Source: Mucor racemosus
Lineage: Eukaryota; Mucoromycota; Mucoromycetes; Mucorales; Mucoraceae
Direction: 5' to 3'
NCBI GenBank assembly: GCA_027405735.1
Contig: JAPEHQ010000001.1
Coordinates: forward strand, 3,534,001 to 3,598,000
Length of the DNA: 64,000 bases
Positions 49,956 to 60,764 of this stretch are shown here, piece by piece. Position numbers and translations under genes: made by a program. A model generated the notes under the pieces. It saw nothing but the letters and a program-made list of their open reading frames with translations, did no database searches and was not told the origin of the DNA. Positions within the stretch are counted from its first letter, which is position 1. Every line of letters begins with the position of its first letter.

Positions 49956-52627
49956 ATGTCTCAATCATCAAAATATCTTACCGCTGATAGCCATACAACA
50001 AGTCGAATACCTGTTAAATCGGCTTCGACATCATTACCACGACGTCCTATAACTAGTTCAACATCAACTAACACTACAATAAGCAGTCGGCAAAAGACTA
50101 CAATTACCCCTTCAACAGTAAAGCAAACAAAGAGCAATATTAGACAAAGAGCAACAACAACACCCCAAGTGCATAGAAGACGTACTTCGTCAACGTCTTC
50201 CAATGCATCTTCAGGCAGCAATTGGCTAACAAACATATTTAGTTCAAATTCAACATCTTTAGCCAAGAGAAAAAGAGTGAAAAGTGTCATTAAATTATCC
50301 GTAGAGAAAGATAGTTGCGATTGGCAATTAGAAGATGATAAGATTTTACGTTATTTAGGACCGAAATCAAGTAAAAAATTCGAATTTGGTACAGTATATG
50401 TGTGCCTGAAAACTTTCAATTTCATTTGAAAATACTAATTTTGCTGGTATTACATGAAAAGATCATATATTTAGGGCTTCGTCTACAAATCAAAACCTGT
50501 TTGACACTAGTATCAAAACAACTATACAGGATGTCATGTTGGGTTTTAATGGTACACATTCAATTGTTCTTGATTAGAGTAAGATAGTAACAAGATCAAA
50601 TTTGATATACAGGCACAGTCTTTGCGTACGGTCAACCTGGAACTGGAAAATCTTATGTAAGTTTTCATTTCATAAAATATAGAAATTATGCAATTGTTTT
50701 TGGGTTTAATAGTAATTGATTGTAATAAAACAATGTTATTTTTTAAATATGAAAATTATAGACTATGGTAAAGCAAAAATACGTTTTAACATTTTTGCAT
50801 GTCTAAATTTTATTTGATTTTTACATATTGTATTTTTCTATCCATATGATAGTTTGGTAAGTACATGAAAAAAAACTAATCAATGCAAAAGTAAATAATA
50901 ACAAAATACATTATATAAAAAGGCAATAGCAGCGATTTAGGAATAGTACCACTTACATTTGATACAGTATTCAAAACAATTAAAAATGTAAGACCATTAA
51001 TCACGCACTGTAAATAATGATCTGACACATTGTAGGACGACGAACATGAATACATATTAAGTTTAGCTTGCTTTGAGATAGCAAATGAAGTTATCAAAGA
51101 TTTGTTTTCAGAACAAGATGAAGCATTAAAGATATCAGATGAAAATAAAAGAGTAGGCAGTATATCAATAAAGTATGGTGATGATTACTGATTTGATATA
51201 GAGAGGAGCATATGTCATGTCGTTAAGAGAGCAGATAATTACCTCGCCTATGGAAGCATTGCAATATATAAAAAAAGCTGAAGGTATTCTATACAGACCA
51301 CATATCTGTTAAACATCAAAAAGACTAATTGGGCCATAGCAAATCGATACATGTTGACAAACAATTACAATATACATCACAGTAGAGCACACACATTTAT
51401 TCAGCTAGTAGGTTGACTGATGATTCTAATATAAAACCGCAATATAAACATGTACATAATAGACTGTCGAGAAAAGAGAAAAGCAAAGTGTATCAAAAAA
51501 GCTAAATGCAAGCAGCAATATTAGCATTGTAAGCAGCACAAGCAGTAGTACGAGCAGCTCTTCTCGTAGAACAAGGGTACCTCAAAAAAAGAAGCGTGAT
51601 AATGTTCATATATCATATTTAGTAAGACAAGCTGATCGACTGATAGGACATACTTTTTGACTAAAAGTTTTATAATGTTAGTACCTAATTGATATGGCCA
51701 GTAATGACAAATCGATATTCCAAACACTTAAAAGCCCAATCAATAAGAGTTGTTTAGCATTTGAAGCTGTTGTATACAATCTTTCAGAAGCTGGAAAAAG
51801 GTAGACTACACATTATATTTGTGTTGTTAAATAAGATTTCTTATATTTCAATAGTGCAGGGCATCCTTTACCACCATATCATGACTCTAAGTTGACTAGA
51901 TTACTACAACCAACATTCATGGGCCAACATAATGTTGTTTCTATCTGTACAGTAGACATGGAATCTGCATCTCAGGATGAGATACCAACATTAGATATAT
52001 TAAACTTTGCTTCCCGTATCCAACGTATTCCTGTCTCTCCTAAGCAATGTGAGGTACGTATGATAAAAATTTATCGAATTCTGTATTGATGATATTTATA
52101 CTATTATAATCAATTAGGTTTCTGATGAGAAATCTCTTTTGATTAAATATTTGAATACTATCGCATTTCTCACGTTGAAATTAGAAAAAGTTGACCGAGA
52201 TCAAGCAGAATCATCCACAGATCTTTCAAGTATTAAATCTGTTCTCGAACAACGGTAAATCACTCGATCTAATAGAATCAAACAAAAACTTAATGCTTGT
52301 ATTCAAAATAGATTATACAATACTTCAAGACTTATTTTATCATCACAGTCGGTTATTTTAAATCAAACGTTAGTACAAGAGGAAAATGATGATCCTTGGA
52401 GAGTTATTTTACAGTTACGACAAGATTTTGATATATTAACAGCTGATAAAGACAATCAACTTGGCCAGCTCAAATCAGTCATGGAAGAAACAAAGAGTTT
52501 GCCTGATGAAATAGCTCAATTAGAAGCAGAGTTAAATATAACAAGAGCAGAGCTTCAGGTTACTCAGCTATTAGTGAATGAGACTTCATCATTATCATCT
52601 ACAAACAATATCTGTTATGCAAAATAA
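49956..52627 (+). CDS. Divergent kinesin-like protein (CENP-E/Kip2 type?), 14 exons incl. two microexons
   Basis: Exons 49956-50401, 50475-50551, 50613-50656, 50762-50767, 50853-50856, 50923-50987, 51036-51152, 51202-51283, 51340-51407, 51463-51621, 51682-51800, 51855-52053, 52118-52254 and 52312-52627 join in frame to 612 residues. A basic Ser/Thr-rich N-tail (about 110 residues) precedes the motor: FEFGTVYVASSTNQNLFD, then GFNGTVFAYGQPGTGKSY|TM|FG (P-loop kept), a RRGAYVMSLREQ segment, HHSRAHTFIQL at switch I (usually SSRSH), LIDMASND at switch II (usually DLAGSE), YHDSKLTRLLQPTFMGQ, ILNFASRIQRI, and a C-terminal coiled coil. A Ser/Lys-rich insert sits before switch II. Nucleotide binding seems possible, normal motility doubtful. 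The first donor (GTGCCT) is unusual. Confidence 0.82.
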
Positions 52628-52650
52628 AATAAAAGAGCTTTATTTCTAAT
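52621..52650. terminator. Shared 3' end of two convergent genes
   Basis: The kinesin stop (52625-52627) and the glycosylase 2 stop (52648-52646, minus) are only 18 bp apart. Overlapping AATAAAATAAAA words (52622-52633) serve the plus-strand gene. The two transcripts must overlap at their 3' ends. Confidence 0.5.
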
Positions 52651-53958
52651 CATCACCGACTACTTTAATTGCTTGTATTCTCCACATAAGCCATGATCCT
52701 AGTGATCCATAGGGACGCCAAGTTTCTGTTAATTCCATCATATGATGAGGTAAAGGAAATATTTTCTTGTTATTTGCTGGTTTTGGTAACCCAAAATGCT
52801 TAACAATCCCTTTTCGTACAGCTAAATCACCTAATGGTAATATATCTGAATGATGTAGATCAAGCAGAAGAAACATATCTACAGACCACTAAAGGTTTTT
52901 GAGCATATATAAAAGGGCGTATATTTATTACCAAAATGCTTCAGGATGGAAGAACTTACTTGTCCAATACCTTTTACAGCACAAAGCTGAGTGGAGATTT
53001 CTTGATGTGACATTTGGGAGAATCTTTCAGGGGTAATTGATTTGTCGACAAAATTTTGGGCAAGGTTTTGTATATATTGTGCCTGTACGAAAAGCGTAAA
53101 TCGCAAATTAACATGATGCAATGTCATACTATATATATATATATATATATTGTTGCAATTTACCTTCCTTCCTGATAGGCCTACAGATCTCAAATCATCT
53201 ATACTTTTTGCCAGCACCTCTTCAGGAGTTGGAAACCAATTTGAAGAACTTGTTTGCTGATCTGATGTACTGAATAAGTTTATAAAACGAACAAGAACTG
53301 AAGCAGCCGATTTTCCAGATACTTGCTGATATATAATTGATCGAGTGAAAGATCTAAAAAATATACAAGATGTATTAGACTGTTATGTTTCAGCGTATAT
53401 CTTTCTCATCTTACTTGAATGGATTAGTTCCATCGGCTCTTCCGAGACGTTCCTTGAAAGCAGCCAAAGAATCTTGATCCAAATAAGAAGCCAACTTGGG
53501 GTCATTTTGTTTCATATGTGTAATTGCATTCTCTAGATGAATTTCATCAAGAATATTAAAGAATTCTGAAGATCTGTTGGACTGAAGAAAAATAACTAAT
53601 AATTAAACACAAATCATGAAATATACAGTAGCATTTGTTGCTTACAATTTCCGCCTTTAATTTGTCCTCTGGCACTTTGTTGCTGTTTCTCTTTACTTTC
53701 TATACAAGTGCGTTTGTAAGTGAGTAAATGAATATAAATAAATCGTGTAAAAAAAAAACCTTCTTGGCAATTGATTTTTTCAAAATTCGAATACTTTTAC
53801 TGCGCAATTAAAAAAATTACTTTAGAAACTGATTAATAAATTAATTATGCATGTAGTTACGTTTTGTTGCGTTCAGAGGCTACTTGTTTATTGTAAACAA
53901 CTTTCTGCTTAGTTGCAAGCCTTACACTTTTACGAACAGCAGCATTGTTAATCGTCAT
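52646..53958 (-). CDS. MAG1: 3-methyladenine DNA glycosylase (HhH-GPD), paralogue 2
   Basis: A start at 53958 (MTINNAAVRKSVRLATKQK) and five further exons give a full protein: NAITHMKQNDPKLASYLD, SFTRSIIYQQVSGKSAAS, VKGIGQ|WSVDMFLLLD (helix-hairpin-helix), LPLGDLAVRKGIVKHFG with the catalytic Asp, and FPLPHHMMELTETWRPY. It shares two intron positions with paralogue 1 (34923-36181) and has one more, after NPFK. The sequences differ at many positions, so both have been under selection for some time or diverged early. Both copies look catalytically complete. A 31-A run (53964-53994) lies 5 bp before the start codon, unusual for a leader. Confidence 0.93.
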
Positions 53959-53963
53959 TTGCG

Positions 53964-53995
<32 letters not shown>

Positions 53996-54339
53996 CAGAA
54001 CAAAGGTGATTTCGACTTGAGACCTCAGGAACACCACTTAAAAATTAATGTTCTGCATTTTAAAATAGCTAGTTTCATCATGCATTTGTATGATTCCAAA
54101 TCACTGAAACTCTCAATATAATAGCTATCTTAAAATTGAATTGATATATATATATATATATATACCGTACTGATTACTACATAATGATATCATTAAATGA
54201 ATACATGTTTACTCATACATATAAAACAGAGAAATATATCATAAACAATCTAGCTTTCGGATAAAAAAACAGTTGATGTATTATAGATCTGACAAAGCAA
54301 AAATTAACTCGATTTCAAGAAAGAAGTTTTTCAATGCTG
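53959..54339. other. 5' flank of DNA glycosylase 2 with simple repeats
   Basis: It holds the 31-A run at 53964-53994 and about 10 AT dinucleotides at 54146-54166. It is presumably the promoter region of the minus-strand gene. Confidence 0.4.
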
Positions 54340-55970
54340 CTAATCTTTAAAATCGGAGGGTGCCAACTTTTCTATAGCTAACCTCGTAATAAACATTTTT
54401 TAAGATATACCCTAGACACTACTAAATATAAATAAATTGATCGCATTATGCTACCTATCTCTAAATTTATTTTATACCTCACGAAAGACTCAAAAACGCG
54501 TAAAATTCGCTGCTTTCTCCTTGAAAACTGGGTCTCACTTTTCATGCCTGCTCTACTTTTTGTTTTCACTAAATAACACCAAGAAAAAATTATATGCCAA
54601 TGTACCTGAGATGCTCACCTGTAATCCAAAAATGAGTATCCGGAAATATCCTATTTTTTGCAGTTGGTATTAATTTTTCAGTGCTAAGGTTTTAGATTTT
54701 TTACGCGTATTTCACTGCTAAAAGATTGAAAACTTTGAAGCTTCATATCTCCAGAAAAAATTAAGCTATACTAACACATTCTAATAATAAAACTTACTTG
54801 TTTTAAAGAGCTCTATAACATGTTTTAATATAAAAAAAGTCTGAGCACTTTTATTTTTTTTTTCATTTTTTTGGTATTTTTATAGTAGATTTCAAAATAT
54901 TTGTTAAATTAAGTAGTGATTTTTTTTTACTCATGTCATCCAGCTCATTGAGCTCTCTCGGACCCAATTTAGAGTTTTTCAAAATATTGATTTTTCGTGC
55001 AGATATCATCAAAAATGTGTACAAAAAGGCACCTCCATTTCTAGCTTCCATTTTCCCCTTGTATATCCACATCCTAAATTCTGAATCTGAAAAAATTTGG
55101 ACAAAAATATTGTTTTCTCTACGAAAAATGCAGCTAGAAAATTCCGTAATAGCTCGATCGATAGATATTTGTTTTACGCATTATTTCAAGTTATTATATT
55201 TTAAGTATGTTTATAAAAAGTGATGTGTATCTTCAAAAAACCTCTAAAATTTCAATTGCATTTTACGCAAAATTTAATAAAAAATATTTGTCTGAATTTT
55301 ATTTAGATAGATGCAGAATCCAAAACTGTACAAAAACTATTTAATACACTAGGTCAATTTAATTTGCAGTCCAGGAGCTATTAAAAAAAACTTGTTTTTT
55401 GAATCATTTTTCGTTCATTTCAACAACATATAAATTTTGGAACTCAGTTATAATAGAGTGTAAGCTGCAATGTAAATTATTATTTTGATTATCTCGACGA
55501 AAAATCAATATTTTTTGCTAAAACAAAAAATGCAAAGTAGCTTTCAGTTGGATCTACCTTTTAAACACAAAAAGTAACGCTTTAATTTAAGCGCTTGTTT
55601 TTTATAATTAATTTTAGGTCAGTTTTTGGTCAACGTTAGGCCAGTGCACTTATATTCTGGTATTAAGACTCTTCTGTGTTGGACAGATATCAATAGTCAG
55701 TCCATAGAGGAAAAGTATATTGTCTCTAAATATTTGACGTAATTCGATCCAATATTGGGCAAAGAAAATCGAAAACCATCTGAAAACCATCTGAAACCTA
55801 GTTTTTACAACCGTAAAAAACCGACAACAAAGACCCTTAGCTTACCAAGTTTTAATTCAGATGATTTTCAACTATACATGAAAGTAGGCACAAACATTGT
55901 ACACAATGACGTCAAAAGGCAACTTTTACAACCAACTGTGTGCCTATGTGTTTCTAAAAAATCATAGCCA
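54340..55970 (-). repeat. Dispersed repeat family A, copy 4
   Basis: It aligns with copy 3 (36590-38140) nearly base for base over the central part. Shared words include 'gaaaactgggtctcactttt', 'aatattgatttttcgtg' and 'ggtacctcc/ggcacctcc'. On the minus strand it codes GKMEARNGGAFLYTFLMIS, KINILKNSKLGPRELNELD and LLNLTNILKST. The SINE site is empty near 54730. It extends to about 55970 with a segment (55740-55900) that parallels the far end of copies 1-3. Confidence 0.7.
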
Positions 55971-56877
55971 AAGCGCGCCTAAGGCTTACTGCCTATTTCA
56001 TTGAAAACAGTCAATAATATGATCTCTATCAATACTGATCCAAGTAAGCTGACATTCTACATGGACATAAAGGTATGAGTAGGTACTAAAAGTATTGATT
56101 TATCAGAATATGTTAATGCTAAATGAAACTAGAAACTTAATCAAGTAAAGAGATATTGTTTATTAAAAGGAATGAAATAAAGAGGGTTTATATAGATTCA
56201 AAATTAGATGGGCTACAAAAACAGTATTCAAAGCTACTTACTACTAGCATTAATGAGTTTATTTTGTGAAATGACTACAACATTATCAAATTTAAATTTT
56301 CCAGATTCGAATTTGCACAATAAAATTCATACACCACGAGATTAAATCAATCTCGAAGCCAAAACATGTCCTTTTTGTATAACTACGACTTAAATACCAG
56401 TATGAATAATATCAAACTCATCACGAAAGATTGTATTTTAAAAATCGAAGATTTTTACAGATTTGATGGCACTTCAAACCTTGTACGACAATAAGCATCC
56501 TAAAATGGATGATCAATCGTTTATTGATTATTATTTGTAATTTACAAAGTATGGTTTTGAGAAAACTAAGCTAATGAGCCTACCTTTTCAATTGGTTTAA
56601 TACCCCAATATCGACTCGCTTTATACAGAATATGTAGTATATAATAACGGAAAATCCTTCTGTTAAAGTGTGTAACTACATGTTTATATAAATATAGTAA
56701 TCAGCAACTTTTGTGCAATGAATTAAGCTTCTGGAAATATCCCAATCTAAATAATTGACGGGTACAAAGAGGTACATCTCAAGTAGTACCTCCTCAGCCT
56801 TATCGTCTTAAATACAAACAAACTTTTATTACCTTATTGCTGACCTTCTCTCGCTCTTTCTTTTGTTTATATATTAA
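55971..56877. other. Spacer upstream of the Kelch gene
   Basis: AT-rich and without supported genes. The last ~60 bp before 56878 are CT-rich ('cttctctcgctctttctttt'), typical of a fungal leader. Confidence 0.45.
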
Positions 56878-59065
56878 ATGAAATATCTCAACGCTGCTTT
56901 TAAAGTAGTAGCAACAACATTTATCTTAAATTTGAGTCTTTTAGAGGCGTTGCAGTTAGACAAAAGATCTGAATCTCGTAATTTAAATCTACAATCGTGA
57001 TATTTGACTCAAAATTGAACTTTTATAAATCTAGAATGTGGTCTTTTAGTCGATTCAATTTACTGCTATGGAGGTCTCTTAGTAGGCAATGCTATGGATT
57101 CTGATTTATACAGTCTTCCACTGACTAATCTCCCAAACAACAAAAGTATGATTAATCTTGCCAAAACTTGGACATTGATCAATTATACCAATACAGACTA
57201 TGTCCTTGAAGACAGACGACGTGCTAATTCTGTTGTTTACAATAACAATAGTTTGTTTATTACTGGGGGTTATACATATAATGGAACAATGATAACAAAT
57301 CAGACTATTGTTTACAACAGAGATTCAAATACATGGCAAACATTAAGCACTTATGCTGATGCAAACTCAAGTTCTGTTCGACAAATGTAAATAGAAGAAA
57401 TTTATTTACTATGTGTATATATGTCTAACTCATTTCTCTTTTCCACTTCTGGGCCTGTGTAATACAGATACAACGCTGCTGCCGTTAATTTAGCTCCTAT
57501 CGAAAACTCGATCGCCCTTTATGGCGGTGTCACCGAGTAAGCTCACTTTTGTACATCACTGTGATTACTCATCGCTGACTAACCAAATTATAGAAATCCC
57601 ACCACAAATACTACTGCACCTATACAAACTGATAGCTCGAATCAAACAGTTATGCATGAGGGTTATTCCTCGCTTGTTAACTTTAACTATGGAGGTAATC
57701 AGTGGGTACCAAGAACACCGCAATCAAATATACCTGCAAGGTTGTACTCTGCACAAACTGTTACATTGAACCCCAAAACTGGTCTTATTTATTATTTGGG
57801 CGGTTTCTATTACGCAAGTCCTGATTATACAAAAGAAAACAAACAAGATTTCAAATCTGCAAATGTATTTGACACTTCGAGTGGTTCTTGGTCTTCATTA
57901 GCCTTGAAAGGAACTGCTCCTGTTGCACGCATGTTCCCTACAGCTACATTATGTAATTTAACGCATTCTGATCTGCCTATAATTTTATTTACACTCGACT
58001 AATTACAACTTTAATAGTACCCAACTCAAATGACATTCTGCTTTATGGTGGTACCGCAACAGGACAAACAACTGGTATATATATATATATATATTTGCAT
58101 ATTTATTGAAATAGTTTGCAGGTCTAACTACTTTCTTTTTCATTCATGCGCATATTCAGCTTTTACTGATTTTTGTTATACTCTCAACCTTGACTCCAAT
58201 AAATGGGTCAGTCAAACTATCGACACTGTAGGTGTAGTATCCGCCCCTCGATTTGCACACTCAGGTACTGTACCTATCGCAAGAAATAATACTTTTAATA
58301 ATTGCTAACAATCTGTTAATGATAGCTGTTTTGGTCAATACCACTTTATTTATTATGTTTGGTTTGGCTGTTTATAATAGTCCTTTAGATGATATTATTG
58401 TTATGAGCGTTAATGATGTGAACAACCTCTACTTTCCAGATACTTTTCCTTATATTGAGACAATTAAACCTGCATCAAATGCAAGCAGTAATAGCACTTC
58501 AGCTGATAACTTGAATGCTGGTAGTTCATTGAGCACCGGTGCCATTGCTGGTATCGCCGTTGCTTGTATTATTGTGGTAAATGCAAGCACATATAATGCT
58601 ATGCTATAAAAATGATATTAACCGTCTATTCAGGGCCTTGGTGCAATCGCTGCTGCTGTATTCTTTTATATCCGCAAGAAGAAAGACGAAAAAAAGAAAA
58701 TGGATGAATTATCAGTTGATTGGGATCAAGTAGAGCACTTTTATAACAATGGCGGTGAAGCCATTAGCCAGCATATGGTTGAAAACGAAAAGTATTTCCC
58801 AGTTGAAGATCCAGTAGCTCGTCCCTCAATGACACTTTCATCACCCTCCATCGCAATTGAAAGATATACTCCAAATGTTTACGACGATGATAATTTCACA
58901 AAAGACAGTACAACTCTTGCTAGTGAAATTACTCCTAAATTGGGTGAAGAGTCAATGACATTAATGAAACCTTCAATTGTTGAAGGAAATGATGAAAGAT
59001 ACGTTACAGCTGCCGCTCCGCCTATTGTTAAACTAAAACCTGATATTGCAAATGACAAAAATTAG
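56878..59065 (+). CDS. Type I transmembrane Kelch-repeat protein, 8 exons
   Basis: I estimate about 580 residues. Exon 1 (56878-56977) encodes a signal peptide (VVATTFILNLSLLEALQ). Exon 2 starts at 57035 and the last exon ends at 59065. Kelch blades follow: CYGGLLVG, NSLFITGGYTYNGT with NRDSNTWQTL, IALYGGVTE, GLIYYLGGFYYA with FDTSSGSWSSL, NDILLYGGTATGQ, and LDSNKWVSQT. A Ser-rich stalk leads to one membrane span (AIAGIAVACIIV|GLGAIAAAVFFY) with a KKKDEKKK stop-transfer and a cytosolic tail of about 130 residues containing VDWDQVEHFYNNGG. Many N-glycosylation sites lie outside the membrane. The role is probably at the cell surface or in the secretory pathway; the ligand is unknown. Related multi-copy Kelch proteins are common in Mucorales (general knowledge). 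Confidence 0.85.
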
Positions 59066-60764
59066 CTTTAAATAGAGAATTATATTTAGATATTTTCTTT
59101 TAAAAAACTATACATACCACTAACTTTTATTTTTTACATAAAACCAATGATTTCATACCAAAACTTATCAAAACTAATAAATATTTGACTAGAATTTGTC
59201 GTTCACAGATCAACAAATATATATTACCCCTGAGCGGCGATACAAAATTATTCGGTTACTTAAAGTAAATATAATAGGGTAAAAGTTGCTCTTAAGAGTT
59301 ATTGCTCAACCTTTAGTTCATTAAAATACCTTTAAAATTGCATATATGCGTTTTTGTAGTGTTTCACAAACTTTACTATTTTTTTTTTTGGTAAATGTTA
59401 AAGAAACTAGCAACCAAATCAGTACAAACAAATTATATTTTGTAACGCCGCTTGTAATTATGGGTATCAACATTTTTGTGTTTCTTGATAACTGATGATG
59501 ATTAACCTCTTTTTTGAATTGTAAAAGCATACAACCAGACCTCTTGACAGGGTTTTAAATGAGGAGAGTAGGTATACACAAGGCTTGTAGCAAAAATTAG
59601 CCAATTTTACAAATGCATGTGGCTGAATTTAACAGAAAACTCGAACATTCCTAGCTTTTTTTTTCCCCGTATCCTGGTATATGCGTGTAATTTAAAGTAT
59701 ATAGACTTTTATCAGGCAGCAAAATATTGTAATTGATATGATATTTAAATACTTTTTTTATTCACTCTTTTCTATCTTCATGATGACGGTTTGTTTTCTG
59801 AGAATCATTGCAATTATTTCATGCAGATGCATTATTACATTTTGTGTATCATGGGAATCTGCTTTTATTGGGCATCCAGCCACTGAGATGTAGATATGGA
59901 TACAATTTTACCGAGAAATGATAGAATTGAATATATATCCGCTTACAAAAAATTTTACGACTTATTTTTATACAGCCGCTTGAGCCTAAATTTGTAAAAA
60001 GATTTAATTTAGAAATATAATAATTCAATATTAGCTTTATTTCTTTATCAGTAGAAATGTAACAATTGCATCCAATTGCTTTTAAATATGTACAAACAAA
60101 CACAAAAACTTGCCCTTCGATTATTAGCAAACTAATGAACGGGTTTAGATTGGTGCGGGGTTGTTGGACCGAATCTGCCGCAAACATCTCTGATCTACAC
60201 AACTAAAATGTTTGTGTAAACATTATGATTACGGAAAACGGTACAAATTTGCACGTTTCTATTAAGTTACTAAAAGGTTCATGTTTATGTTTAAAAAAAA
60301 GTAGAATTATTTCAAGTGTTCGCAGCACTGATATTCTTCAATGACGGAAAATGACAAGTGTTGATCTTGAATGATCTTAAAATTTTTTCACTATTTTGAA
60401 CGAATAGATTCTATTCTTCGTGCTTCTAAAACTAACAAATCTTTAGTTACACGAGTAATTCCTTTATGTAAAATAAAATCACCCGAGTTATATTTCCAGT
60501 ACATGATATATTTCACCCTTCAAACTTTAAAACACTGTACTTTGACGAAAACAAAAGAGAAAATCAAACAAAAATCCAAGTAAAAAAGCTACAAGAATCG
60601 CATGAAATATTGGCACAAGAGGGATGCTATATCGTCAGACCCCGCAAGCCGTAATTAGTCTCGTATTTACAAGTCAGTTTTAACGGTTACTAAAAAGATA
60701 TTAAAGAAAACGCGCTCTCAAGTTCTTCTTTCTTCTATTTCTTCTTTATCTATAATTTTTTTTT
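59066..60764. other. Intergenic region without supported genes
   Basis: 1.7 kb of AT-rich DNA. Short frames (for example 60371-60583, plus) have no recognisable family or splice context. A CT-rich leader lies at 60720-60764 just before the next gene. Confidence 0.45.

Noticed and set aside
60371..60583. 70-codon plus-strand frame
   Set aside because: It has no recognisable residues, and a lysine-rich end typical of AT-rich random frames. It is left as intergenic.
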